From the NCBI GenBank assembly GCA_014529385.2, contig CM043964.1, positions 8,195,497 to 8,259,496 of the forward strand: 64,000 nt of DNA, in the 5' to 3' direction. The notes under the pieces are model-generated. The model saw nothing but the letters and a program-made list of their open reading frames with translations, searched no databases and was not told where the DNA came from. Shown here in pieces: positions 50,400 through 62,620 of the stretch (positions are counted from its first letter, which is position 1; each line of letters begins with the position of its first letter). Origin of the DNA: Adiantum capillus-veneris. Its lineage: Eukaryota > Streptophyta > Polypodiopsida > Polypodiales > Pteridaceae. A program made the position numbers and the translations under genes.

Positions 50400-51691
50400 A
50401 AAGTCAACTTTTGACCTGAAAGTGTTAAGTTAACTTCTTCAAGCCTTGATAATATAGCATCACAGTCAGCAATATGTTGAGAAACAAACTGTCTGCACCC
50501 CCTCTAGTCTTTTGCTTCATCTTTTGAGCCTTCTTCACAGCCCTAAATTGGTAGATCATCAATGAAAGGCATGCTAACATGTGGGACAAAGTCCCTTAAT
50601 ACCTTATTCATGCCATTCATCATATGAGCTACTGAATTAGTAGCACCCTGTGGCAGAGTGCACATCCTTACCAAACCAAGACGAGTACGCATTGTAGTAA
50701 GATCCCTGCTCTCCAAAGCTAACTGGAATTGATCATATCATGAATAAAGATCGCCCATGGAGTAAATAGGTCTACCTACAAAGGCCTCAGCAAATTCATC
50801 CACAATTGAGCCAGTACCCACATTGCGGATTGTTACCTTGTTAACCGGTTGCATATCCTGAATGAACCTTAATGTACCATTTTTCTTCGGAACGGTAAAC
50901 CATCGATTAGAATACGGAGCACATGAAGGCTCCAAAATTCCCATTTGAATCTTTTCATTAAGCAAATTGATAAGCTTTGGCAAGTGAGCTTTAGGAACTG
51001 GAATAGGATGCAAGCTCCATGGCATGTGTGGAATAGTGAAAATAACCATTGGTGAAACAACACTCGGATCCACACACCCTATCTCACTCGGCTCAAAAGA
51101 AAAAGCTTTACCATGTTTTTTGAGCATACCTTGAAAGCATTTGATCTCCTCTTTATTGAGGAAACCGTCTTCTCCAACCTTCAACTGCTGCAGTGTCTCC
51201 TTAGTGAACTTATGCCCTATGTTCTTCGTATCTCTGAGTATAGGCTGTCGAGAAGCCCCTTTGATCATCCCATCACTTCCTTCTCGCAGCGGTGTAGCCA
51301 CTGGCCTCACTTTCTTTGCAACAGTCTTGTATTTGGTCTCTACCTGCGCTTCAACAATTTCACTTGAATCATCTCCAATATGCATAAGGGCTTCATATGA
51401 ACTTGACTCGTCATACATGTTCATTGAATGGACCTTGACTACTTCAGTTTCGCTTTGTAACCTGTTTTGCCTAATTTCTTCAAGCACTGACATAGTATCT
51501 TCATAAGATACCTCTTCAAAGACTCCTGAAATCACATCATCAGATTCAAGCACATCACAACCCTGCAATTCACTTTGAATACCTGAGACATACTGTTTTT
51601 CCCACTTTGGCAAATCATTAAATTTTTTGAAAGAGATTGAACCTTCAAATGTTAACCCCAAAAACCCCGAAGAGAAAGCTTCTCTTTGCAA
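50400..51691 (-). pseudogene. pol: Reverse transcriptase of element 5, catalytic FIDD
   Basis: An open 317-codon segment includes SGIQSELQGCDVLESDD, the RT entry YSNRWFTVPKKNGTLRFIQD and MQPVNKVTIRN. It ends at TGA (50738). The frame continues with YDQFQLALESRDLTT, LPQGATNS and the catalytic box MPFIDDLP (FIDD at 50555-50566), then TAG. Sequence jumps from LTLSG (~50420) to integrase by ~50390, so RNase H and the integrase N-terminus are deleted. Both catalytic aspartates are present, but stops inactivate the gene. Confidence 0.9.
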
Positions 51692-51726
51692 GAACTTCTC
51701 CTCACTTGTACCACCATAGTCCTGCT

Positions 51727-52374
51727 TTATAATGACACTCCGAGAAAATCTTGTGCAAACCTGTTTTCTCTAAACTCCTTGTGTATCTTCGGCATTGGAT
51801 GATCACGTAGACTATCCTTATTCCTAGCATGGTCAACACATACAGTCAGGAATTGCATTGCTTTCTTACCATCATGGCTCCGAACCCTGGCATAGTCCGA
51901 GCCATCATCCAACACTTTGGTTTCCATTCGCACAGCCGTAATGTATGGTTGGCCCAGAATTAAAGGATAAGAGGAATGCTTCTGTATAAAGAAGTTTTGC
52001 TCATCACGGACATCCCCTACAGCTACCTTAACATTGGCACATGCACCATAGAGGTCGCTTAGAAGCATATTGGCAGCTTGAATCTGCCAACCATGGTCCA
52101 CATCAATAGGCCATTTCCCCTTTTTGTGCAAACTTTTAGCCATCAAATTGATCTCTGATCCATGATCTATGAGTGCTAAGACCGGTTCTTCGATGTCGCC
52201 GAGCTTCACAACAGTTTCGGTTGTTGCTCTTGCCCAATGAGTCCTTGAAAAGTGACTCCTTGGTATGCTTTCACTATATTCATCTTTATTGAAATGAACA
52301 TGCCTTACCTCAGGTACGGTTGGATTTGACACCACCACAGACCTCGACTCTTCTCCTTCTTCAAGATTCGCCAA
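51727..52374 (-). pseudogene. pro: Protease region of element 5
   Basis: The minus strand encodes VVKLGDIEEPVLALIDHGSE (catalytic D-H-G-S where D-S/T-G is usual) and YPLILGQPYITAVRMETK, followed by DGSDYARVRSHDGKKAMQFL. The segment is open for 215 codons but bounded by stops. It lies between gag and RT as expected. Confidence 0.85.
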
Positions 52375-54085
52375 ATACTATTCATAGTCATCTAGAATTG
52401 CTTCAATGTGGCACACTGCCTGGCTCTCCACTGACTCCGGCTCCTGTTCACTTGGTATCTGCCGCTTCCTTTTAATGATGTCTATTATCTTCTCATGAAA
52501 CTAACGTTTGGCAATCCCCAATATATCACCCAATGTGAGCTCCACCTTGCTATTTAGAATTCATTCTTCAAAGACTTTTTTAAAATCTGTAGCTAATTCA
52601 ATGTCAGACTTGAGCTTATAAGAGGGTCCCCTGGGTTTACCTTGCTTTTTGTCCTTAGGTGCCTCCTCCATCACCACTTCAGGAGCGGGCTTTGGAGCAC
52701 GACTTTCTTCTTTCTTGCCGTTGAACCTCGTTGTCCTCTTCGATGTCCCAGGAGCTTCTTCATCTCTTTTCCACTTTTCGTCCACCATAGCCTCATTAGC
52801 TTGAGACTTCACAATGAACTCATACACAGAGAGGGAATCTGTTGGATCAGTCCACCCTGTGGTTTCTCGAATTGAAGTCCCTACTTGCGCAGCTTCCCAT
52901 AAGTTACCTATCCAGTTTCTGCTGTCTTCAAAGCATAAGGCCATAATTGACCCTTGGTACCTGCACCATCTTCATCACCATTCCCGCAGACTTGCAGCCC
53001 ATAAGTATCTGCCTCCACAAGAGCAACATTATGCTAAATCTCATCAACTATCTTCTTCATGCCGCCCCTATCGAAGTTCAGGTGGAGCATCTCACCTGTT
53101 TCCCTAAGGTGTATCTTCTTGTCCTTCCAAAACACCACATTATTTTTATATGCTTCGTCAAATTTATCACATTCCTTAACATACTTGTGGTCTTCACTGT
53201 CACACCACATGCATCGGTCCCAACCTTTGCGTCATGGCTGCTGCCTAGGCTCCGATGTAGACCGCTTTGTAGCTAGACCATCAAATTTAACAGCTTTAAA
53301 ATTCAAATTCAATTCTTGAATACCTTTTACCAATTTGTCAAGAACTAGCTCCTCCACTTTGGATATTTTGGAGGTTGTTTTCTCTTTAGGTTCCTCCTCC
53401 ACAACATCCATGATGTTAGCCACGATCATCTTGTCGACTCTCATATGTCGTTTCACGATCATGTTGACTGCTTCGGTGACTACCTGCCAATCGGATGTTA
53501 AGCCCAATTCTCCACTTGGATCCTCTAGCAACTGCACTAAACTCTTCTGAAGTCGAGGATCAGCAGCCTGAATGAACAACTCAACCTTCTGATCCCTCAT
53601 TGAACGTTGCTCTGTCGAAGACAGTTGCTCAAATTTCTTCTCAAATTCTCGCATTAACTCTCGTGTAGACAGATTTTTGTTCTTCTTCTGCACCCACTTC
53701 ATGAAACTTTGCCTGGTTACTCTTTGAGAATCCTCTAGGAAGTATTCCTCCTGAAGCACCTTCTTGAAATCCTACCAATTCGGGCCTTGAAGCACCTGAA
53801 TTTCTTTAATTCGACTCCTAAGTTCTGGCTCAGCAAATCAAATGGAACCCTTCTACTGCGTTCTGATAATCAATTCCATTCTCTTCCATTTCCTGTTCAT
53901 AGATATTGTAGAATTTTTTAATATCTCGGCCTTCAAATCGATGCAATTTCTCGGTAACTGTGTGTCGAGCTTTACGGATCCTCTCCTACAAATTATACTG
54001 TTGTTGGGCAGCCTGCTGTTGTTGCATGGCAGCCTCTTGTGGTGTCCACATCCTTCTTCACCACACTGCTCACCTCGGCTCGTTT
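52375..54085 (-). pseudogene. gag: gag of element 5 with zinc knuckle
   Basis: The minus strand reads LHRFEGRDIKKFYNIYEQE near the start, then VLQEEYFLEDSQRVTRQSF, FMKWVQKKNKNLS and EFEKKFEQLS. A CX2CX4HX5C knuckle CMWCDSEDHKYVKEC (53180-53225) follows, then FDRGGMKKIVDEI and a basic/acidic tail (52561-52944). Interrupting stops occur at several points, for example near 53232 and 53040. The gag layout parallels basidiomycete gypsy Gag proteins from memory. Confidence 0.82.
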
Positions 54086-54101
54086 CACGTCGGGTTCACC
54101 A
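54086..54101 (-). promoter_or_regulatory. Possible primer-binding site of element 5
   Basis: The minus strand reads TGGTGAACCCGACGTG four bases after the LTR end. It starts TGG as tRNA-primed sites do, but I cannot name the tRNA. Confidence 0.5.
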
Positions 54102-54105
54102 AGAA

Positions 54106-56308
54106 TGTCGAGGGATAATTGTGAGAAAGGTGAGCCGGAAAGGCACTGGGCCCCTCGCTGTGAGAGGTATGGGAAACAAGGTGTAGCAGATGCAATTACC
54201 GACAACAGTATTCAAAACAAGCAATCTGTCTAATTTTCAATTAATCGACAAAATCCATGAATAATCAATCCCTAATGGAAGCTTAAATGCTCTTACAAGG
54301 AAAAATCTGGCGTAAACCAGGTGCTTAAACAAGAAATTGATGAAATTCTGCTTACTTTGCCTTCTGCTCTTTGATTCGAGTGGTTAATAAGCTTTGAGCA
54401 GATTTCGAATGGCTAATGAGCCTTAGGGAAGGTTTAAGACATCTTAAGAGACCTTACGACTCGGGTATTGAAAGCTTAGAAGATTAGGCTCGATTTAGGC
54501 GGTGCTAGAAACTCGATTAGTCTTAGCTTATGGTGATAGATTAGATTAAGAGAGGTTAAAAAAAAATCTTGAGGGTTTACTCCGCTCTTGATAGCTTAAG
54601 AGCTTTGGATTATGGCTTATGAAGGGGTTTAAGCTTACAAGGATTAAGCAACTTTGAAGATTCGGAGGAGAAGCTTAAGAAATCCGGATTAAGCTTAAGA
54701 GCTTCCGGCTATGGAGGTTTGGAGATGGTGCTTAAGAGGAGGATTAGATTAAGGGTTTCGAGCTTATGAGGCTTAATTCGGCTTAAGAGCCTAGGATTAG
54801 AGGATTATGAGCTTTAATATTATCCGCTTATGAGGAGCTTGGACTTCGAGCTTAATGAGCTTGAGAGCTTAAGGGATGAGGAGGAGCTTCAGAGCATAAA
54901 GAGATTATGAGGCTGAGAGAGACCAATACACTATTCCCCTCCTTTTTCAGGTTGCATGATGCCCCTTCTAAAAATAGCCTACCCATTAGCGATGTTTCTA
55001 ATGGGTGGCTGACATGGCAGGAATCGTGCCCATGATGTGGCAGCCCAGCCGGATGACCAGCACGGAATCGCGCGAGAGTGGTGCCAAATTGGCTCGCGTC
55101 GGCGTTGTGATCAACTTTTGCTTCTGCAGCGTCTTCATCCGAGCGCCACGGAGGCCAGCGCGATGATATTTCCTTCTTCCTGTGCCTTCTGCGCCCTGTT
55201 AAACTCCATGGCTCTCTTTTCTTTACATGGCTTCTCACCAATTTACAATTAGGGCGCGCTTTAATTGATTGGGCAGCCCTTTTTTTAATTGGGTGGCCAT
55301 TTCTCTAGTGGGCGTACATGCCGGCCCTGGCCCTTGCATGGGTGCCACATTTGCTATACATTCCGACTAAAGCCTCTCCAAGATTATCCATTGGGCGGTC
55401 GGCCTTCGTAAAGGCATCACATTTGGGATACATTTCGACTAAAGCCTCACCAAGCTTATCCGTTGGGCGGTCGGCCTTCGTAAAGGCATCACCTTTGGCA
55501 TACAAATCGTCCAAGGAAATTCCAAACACTAGGAAACTCTGGCGCCTCCCCATTTGGCATACATACTGATTAAAGCTTTGCCGTTAACCATCTTTCTACA
55601 GCCACCGTCTTTGCACTTGTTGAAAATAGCCAGCTTCCTTGCCCTGCTTCTGTTGGGTTTATCCCACAATCATTGCATTCCAAAAGACGACATTTTTGAC
55701 AAGAACTTTTTGTGCTTTCGTAATAGCACCACATTTTGCATACATATTGGACAAGCTCTGCCAAGAAACTCAGTTTTCTACAGCAAAGCACAACAATGTT
55801 GACACTCCAACCGAGTGGACCGGCTAGTGTGGACTCAGCCCTCGGTAAATCTTAAACAGTCAATTATTTGGCAACCATAAGTCCAATCTCCGATCTGAAA
55901 AGACCGACATGCTCCACAAAGTAAGCACTTCATCCTGATGCATTTATTTCATTGTTATCCCCTCAGCTGTTGTTGCCCAGCACGGATCTGCAGTCGACTT
56001 AAACTTCGAACTACCATAACTTTTTCACCGTAGCTCAAATCGATGAGCCGTAAAGATAGGCCGGTAGATCACATCGAGCACTGCAGTTCTATGGCATAAT
56101 ATCCCATCCGTGTTCACTTCAAGCATAACACTTTTTAGCATCATTAAAGCATGTTTTGGCCCTTTCAACCGCATTTGACATACATTCAACATTGAACTCG
56201 GCCTGCAACCAGCCCTTAATCACTGTTCATTAAACATATAAGCTTCAAACAAAATTAATGTGCATTTTTCTGGAATCTTTCTTTGCATGGGAGCAGAGCT
56301 GCATGACA
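54106..56308 (-). repeat. 5' LTR of element 5
   Basis: Plus-strand TGTCGAGGGAT...CATGACA. Matches 47111-49335 with scattered substitutions and small indels. The divergence between the two copies indicates an old insertion, but I have not counted it. Confidence 0.93.
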
Positions 56309-57153
56309 CCGGCCCATCGTAAGATTCCTAGTTTATTCTTTCCGTGACTGGTGGTGTCATTATGATTTTTCTATCCTGGATGGTGAATTTCCGATAGTGT
56401 GATGGTACATTCATGTTTCCAATTTTTGAATCTTCCTTACCATCACATTCTCCCTCAGTAGTCCATACCTCTCGTAATGACCGTTTCAGTTCTTGGTATT
56501 TCTTTTTACGCTCCAGTTTGGTCCACTCTGGGTCTTTTGTTTTTTCCTGTTTTGATTTTTGTGATTTTGTTTCTGTTTTAGCTTTCTGTACTTTTTTTAT
56601 TTCCTCTTGCGTTCTTTCCCTTCGAACTTTCAAGAATCTTCCGGATATTTGGTCTTTTACACAATCCCCTGCTTTGACAAGCATTAGATAGTGAGTTTTA
56701 TCTTTGATCCTAGGCATCAGGTTCTCTCTCGCTTTGTTTTCTGCTCGTTTTCTCCTATAGCGTTCCTGGCGTCTAGGGTGCTCATTGGCAAAATAATAAA
56801 ACTTGATATTCTCTATTTTCTCCCCACGCTTGCTTGAGCTGTCTGAACACTGATTTTTTGCATCGTTATTTACCTCCAGATGCTCAGAGGAGTGGTTCTA
56901 CCATCTCATCTCCTCCTGGTATAAGGCTTACCATGTAATAGGGTAGTACATCATAGCCATCCTTATCGCAAAATTTTGTTGTTGGACTATCTGTAATGGT
57001 ACAGACATCCAATGTTGCTAGTATGTGTTCCCATTTTAAAGGCTCCAAGGCATCTTCAGGAAAACGTTCCGAAATATAATCCTTGTCCTCAATCGCTCTT
57101 TCTAAGACGCATTCCTCTCTTTTTAAGCTCCCACAATGTGAAGCTCCGCACAT
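56309..57153 (-). pseudogene. Linker region of host element H between protease and RT
   Basis: Minus-strand open pieces at 56884-57153 and 56328-56717. The second is very Lys/Glu-rich (EEIKKVQKAKTETKSQKSKQ) and ends FTIQDRKIIMTPPVTERIN. They lie where the polyprotein would connect protease to RT across the element 5 insertion at 56308/47111. No family recognised for the linker itself. Confidence 0.6.
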
Positions 57154-57189
57154 CCATAGCTCTTTTTGTTGCCCTAACCATGCTGGGAG

Positions 57190-57879
57190 TTACGACCCTG
57201 CTAATGTAGCTGAATCAAACTCTTCCACTGGTGTCTGGTTCACATCTTTGGAATTATGGTCTTTTAGGTGTATTTTGGTTGTTGTCTCACCATGCCTGAG
57301 GTATATGTGGTCATAACTCCAATCCTGGACCATCTTTAATTGCCTCATGAATGGTCTTCCCAAGATGATCTCGTAATTGTTCTTTTTGTCGAAATCGACT
57401 ATTGCAAATGTATACTCATACTCGATTCCGCACGAAGTGACAATTACTTTTTCTAAGAGTCCTAGAGGCTTTTCCATAAACCCATCTGCCAATTGCAATT
57501 TCATTCTGGTAGCTCTCAAAGCTAGTTTTCCCCATTTTTTCCAGATTTCCTTAGTGGAAATAGTGACTCTTGCTCCACTGTCAAGAATAGTTTTGGAAAC
57601 TACTCCTTGGAATTCTACTCGTAGCGTGGTGTTTCCAACTTCTCCCTCGCAATACTCTCCAACATTGTTTATAGGTACTGGCCTAGTGTTTAGTTGAGGC
57701 TTGTCCAATTCTCTTATCCCTTCCTGAAGCTTCGAGGTGGGGTCTTTCACTCCAAAGTTTTCTAAGCATTTGCCTACTGTGGTCCACATGTTTGGTCGTA
57801 ACCTCAAGAGTTCGGCTAATGTGACTGTGCATGCCACAAGAGTGGACAATAACTCAATCAACCCTTGTGAATCCATCAC
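57190..57879 (-). pseudogene. pro: Aspartic protease of host element H
   Basis: The minus strand has SKTILDSGARVTISTKEIWKK (catalytic DSGA), then LQLADGFMEKPLGLLEKV, FAIVDF and the typical IILGRPFMRQLKMVQDW. The segment of 229 codons is open, including the active site. It is flanked by stops toward gag (57880) and after SATLAGS. Confidence 0.88.
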
Positions 57880-57897
57880 TCTGTTAGAAGAAAGTCT

Positions 57898-59935
57898 TTA
57901 AGATGGGATTGCTCTCACCTCCGACTTGGCTTCATACTCTCCTAGGTAAGAGGGTAGAGTTTTCAGCGAGTCTGGTTGGCTGTGCCCCAAACTAATTGAT
58001 CCCTGGTCTCGCCCTTGTGAATGTATATCAAAGTTCATTTGTGATCTTGCCTCAAATTCTTCAATAGGAGGTAAGATCTCATTTTTCTCTTTTCTCGTGC
58101 TATTCATGTGGTAACTCACCCTGCTAGCTTCGTTGGTCTCACGGATTTGCTTCCACAGGTCATCTAGACCGTTACAATCCTTACCCATTTCTACCAATGT
58201 TTTAGGCTGAAAACTATCACTTGCCTCATATGTTGTATTTGGCACTATGATAGGCTCTCCCCTATACTCAGAGGCATTTGTGAGTCTCTCCTTCGTTTCT
58301 ACTTATTTCTCTAAAGTTGGTTTGATAGGAGTTGGAGCTGGTACTTCATTCCAACTTGCAGGTTTACCAAGCGGGTTTTCTATCAAGGATTGAGTTGTTT
58401 CAATCATCTTTCGACACATTTCCAATCTCTGTTTTTCTATTTCAGCATATGGATAAGTCATCCATCTTTGTTCTTGGGTTTGGTTCTTTTTGAGTCTGGC
58501 TTCGTAAACTTTTAGAAGTGCATCTAACTGCTCATTTAACTTTTCTGCCAACACTGATCCTCCTGATCCTGCACTTTTGGGTTTTGCTATTTCCTTGGGT
58601 GCTATGGTTGCCACAGTGTGTGAGCTTAGGCTAGCTAGATCCTCTAACCGCTCTAATCTATCCTTTGTGTGTTTTAACTCCTCGGATAGAACCGTTTGCT
58701 CTCGTTCTCTCCTGGCTTTCATACACGCCTTTCTAGCTTTCCAAGTGATTCTCTAATTTTTCGTTTCTGAACTTGGGGCATCGGTTTTGGCTCTTCAATT
58801 ATGGGTTCGTTCGTCATTATTTGAGCTTGGGCTCGTGTTACTGCATGAATAGGTATTATTGTCTCGTTTTCTTACCCTCCATTGAAAGCCACTGCTTCCA
58901 GTATGTTCAAGGTAGTTTTTGCTCCTTTGCTCGGGTTCTTAGGGCAATCAGGAATCAAATGAGTAACTCCACACTCGGTGCAATATACGTTGACTCTAAT
59001 GATTTCATCATGAGGACAGACTCTTAGCCAATGGTCTCCACCACACTTGTAGCAGGGTCCTTTAGGCTGTTGAGGTGCTCCTTGAGCTCCTCTTTGTTGG
59101 TATGATGTCTCTGCCCGCCCATGCCTCCGTTGGCTATGAACAGCAATGTTCGTTCATCCAAGCTATATCTTCCTTCTCCTGTTGCCTGTGCAGTTGTAGG
59201 TAGTCATGCACTTCCTATCATGCTCCATGGTTCTGGTGTTGAGGGTTCTTCTGGTGGATAATAGACAGGATTTGCAGCATATCCATTGGGATCTTCGTAA
59301 TATGCATGCATAGGCACCAAATCCTTCTCTTTTGGTTCGGTTACTGTTGGTGTGTATCTTATGCCAGTTGGTCGTAATCCTGGTAGGGGTGGTTGTTTCC
59401 CCAACACTAGTTGCACTCTCTCTACACCTGCAGGTCCTGGTAGGTTGCCTGCTTGTTTGATACCTAGACATCGGTGGAATTTGAGGAGATGCTACTTGAG
59501 CTTGGGGAGCGTAAGGTCTCTATCTCACATATCCCTTGTTATAATAACATTCCTCCGTCCCATGGTTTGTTCATTTTTGTTCAATAGCACACCACTTGGG
59601 ATGTTTAGCCTGGGGTTTGGTGTACAAGTTAATCTTTTTTAGCACTTCCTCTACAAGCTACTCTTGGCTTACAGCTACTTCCCCTTTCGGTGCTGTCTTT
59701 GCGGACTTGCTTCCACTTTGTTGCGAGGATGAATCATCGTCGAGATCCTTGAACTCACCCTCTTTATAGACCACACAATTGTCTACAAGGTAAAGAGCCT
59801 CCCTAGTTAACTCATTTAACGTCGTGCTCCTCTTCATATGTAAGTCCTTCTAGAGATCTGCATTCCTTAGTCCTTGGATAAATATAAGCATAAGTCTGGA
59901 CTGAGTTGGCAGTTCCTCCATAGGGCATAACTTAA
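57898..59935 (-). pseudogene. gag: gag of host element H with two zinc knuckles
   Basis: The minus strand, from the cut at 59935, begins near FIQGLRNADL and continues through TLNELTREALYLVDNCVVYKE. Two CX2CX3HX4C knuckles follow: CYKCGGDHWLRVC (59014-59054) and CTECGVTHLIPDC (58944-58982). Then comes a coiled-coil-like Lys/Glu segment (58303-58722) and a linker (57898-58245) before the protease. Stops and frame changes are frequent. The N-terminal part of gag is missing, because LTR sequence of another element starts at 59936. Confidence 0.75.
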
Positions 59936-60866
59936 TGTTGAGAGAGAAAGAGAGAGCACAGAAATAGAACCCCAAAGTGTGTAGAATACACACATGACAT
60001 GATGTATATATAGAGGGGACCTAGGTGCCATATATAGAGAAGCCATATATTGAATAGTTTCACATATAAGCTCAACACCCTCGCTCAAATAAGGGTCCCT
60101 AACTATGGATGAAAAAACCCTTGGGGGATCAAGGGAAAAACCCATAGCTCTATATACACCCACCGTTATATTATAGAAATCATTGAATATACAAATGTCC
60201 AGAGGAGCTACATCACTCCTTTTACAATGAATATTTTATGAGGAGCTACATCACTCCTTTTTCAATGAATGTTTTATAAGGCGTTACATTACTCCTATCC
60301 TATCAAATACAATAATGAATACAAAGGTTCAATAAAGAGGTGTAAAGGCTATCGATTAGCTCGTAATGAAAAGTGTTTCCATGAATCTGATATGTAGCTT
60401 GTCATCACTATCGTATCACCAAACATATCTTCATGTTGTCATCAATATGACATCATCAAACATATCTTCATAAATCTTTTATTGTCACCAAGTTTGTCTT
60501 CATAAAATCAATTCTTTAATGAATCCTACATAGATCATAGACTCAAAAAAACATAGTTATGAAAATTATGAGCATTGTTAGTGAAATAATTTACGTTCAC
60601 AATGCCATAAGAGATGGTCCGCGACGCCACTCTTTTAATGACATAGATACGCACGAAAACATATGGTACATAGAGTATGAACGTAAAAGTACAAGATGCG
60701 TGATTACGTGATGCAAATGATATGTGTATATACTACATAAAACAACATTTATCAACGTAGTGATCAATGAATATCATCAAAGTATTAACAAAACATCATC
60801 ATTGTATCAATAAAAATGAATAAATCATCATGGTATCAACGAAAAGCATCATGATATCACCGAAAA
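59936..60866 (-). mobile_element. 3' end of a second small LTR element related to element 2
   Basis: LTR 59936-60077 (minus strand TGTTGAGCTTATATG...CTCTCTCAACA), directly preceded by a PPT (minus strand TTGAGCGAGGG). Next is the same AAAAAACCCTTGGGGG...CAAGGG-type module and ATAGCTCTATATACACCCACC box found at 15259-15350. The GTTCGCGAC...CACTC segment near 60618 parallels 15605. No coding domain is visible. The element is cut at 60867 by the CACTA terminus, so its 5' half lies beyond the window. Confidence 0.85.
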
Positions 60867-60889
60867 CACTACAACACTAAATAAAGATA

Positions 60890-61030
60890 TCGACGCGTAT
60901 ATATCGACGGCCATGCTTTTCCACGCGTATATCGATGACATTAGCGGGAGTCGCTATATGCATCGCAGTGTGCGTCGATATACGCGTGGAAAGGCTTTTT
61001 TTGCCACGCGTATATCGACGTGTATAGCGA
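60890..61030. repeat. CACTA subterminal repeats with 18-bp inverted pair
   Basis: TTTCCACGCGTATATCGA (60918-60935) is exactly inverted at 60975-60992 with a 39-bp spacer. Further copies of ACGCGTATA(TA)TCGACG lie at ~60893 and ~61002. Such subterminal repeats are the usual binding sites for the CACTA accessory protein. Confidence 0.85.
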
Positions 61031-61177
61031 CGTAAAAAAAATTGGGGGAAAAAAGCGAAACCCGCGCGCAGGGGCCATTTTCGCCTGCTTGGGTCTTGGC
61101 CGAAACCTGCTGCGCAGGTATTATGTCCATCTCCACCCTCCCCAACCCCTCTCTCTCTCTCTCTCTATACCTCTACA

Positions 61178-61445
<268 letters not shown>

Positions 61446-61855
61446 AATGTATGCTTAGGAAATTAAAATTATAGAAAAAAAATTAAAGAGATAAATGAAA
61501 TGAAATGTTATATTAACGTCTTCGAAAGGCCAAAGTGACCTATGAGACATGAGACAAGAAAGTTACAATGTGATGGATCTCATACAAAGTCAGAGTAAGA
61601 AGATGAAAAAATAAAATATTATGGAATCCTAAACTGCTGGGTGTGGACTAAATGGCTAAATGAGCTAGTTGGGATAGGTAGATCTCCTCCATGGTCAGTA
61701 CTCTGACCGGGCATTGTGCATGTCGAGCCAAAGTGACCTAGCTAGATCCTCTGATGCAGCCTTTGTCGATGTTGTGTAGTCCTCCGTAGTCGTGGGCGTC
61801 TAGATCTCCCTAGATCAGTCGCTCGTTCGATCATTAGAGAGATAGGGAAGTAGAG

Positions 61856-61924
<69 letters not shown>

Positions 61925-61954
61925 AGTAGAGAGAGAGAGATAGAGAAAGAGATT

Positions 61955-61995
<41 letters not shown>

Positions 61996-62131
61996 TGAGA
62001 GAGATAGAGATAGGGAAGTGGAGCTCCAGGAGTTATGGCAGAGAAATAGGAAAATAGAGAAATAGAGAGAGATAGGAAAATAGGGAAATAGAGAGAGAAA
62101 GAGAGATAGCGAGAGCGAGAGCGAGATCGAG

Positions 62132-62202
<71 letters not shown>

Positions 62203-62211
62203 GAGATCGAG

Positions 62212-62289
<78 letters not shown>

Positions 62290-62305
62290 CGAGATCGAGA
62301 GAGAA
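61856..62305. repeat. Second block of GA arrays with GATC-type variants
   Basis: GA runs at ~61858-61921, 62138-62200 and 62216-62283 are separated by GAGATCGAGATCGAG and GCGAGAGCGAG variants, plus a short (TA)n at ~61955-61972. Reading frames through it give Arg-Glu or Leu-Ser repeats and are not genes. Confidence 0.93.
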
Positions 62306-62548
62306 AGAACGAGAGATAGGGTACATAGACAGAGAAGAAACTATGGAACTAAAAGAGGCAAAGGGGTTTTGCCTGCTACATGCATTGCCATGTACACCTG
62401 GGAGTGCACGTATGTGTCTACCCATATAGGATTTGACCAATAAAGACGAGATTTTGACCCGGTGGTCCTGATTTCCGTACACCTCTGGACCGAGGTGTAC
62501 GGAGATTGGGCAAGACTAGAGAATGCGAGGTAGTTTACATTGTGAGGA

Positions 62549-62550
<2 letters not shown>

Positions 62551-62597
<47 letters not shown>
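62551..62597. repeat. (AT)n microsatellite just upstream of transposase ATG
   Basis: About 46 bp of perfect AT, 24 bp before the ATG at 62621. It would sit in the promoter or 5' leader. Confidence 0.93.
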
Positions 62598-62600
<3 letters not shown>

Positions 62601-62620
62601 AACATTCATAATCATTGTAG

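Larger units (their letters stand above)
47111..56308 (-). mobile_element. Ty3/gypsy retrotransposon 5 (FIDD-type RT), nested in element H
   Basis: Two ~2.2 kb LTRs (47111-49335 and 54106-56308) enclose, on the minus strand, Gag, protease, RT and integrase. RNase H and the integrase N-terminus are deleted. The flanks are CCAG and CCGG, possibly a decayed 4-bp target duplication. Both flanks belong to the same minus-strand host element H, so this element inserted into it. Gag, RT and integrase motifs resemble a gypsy lineage I know best from basidiomycete fungi. Confidence 0.9.
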
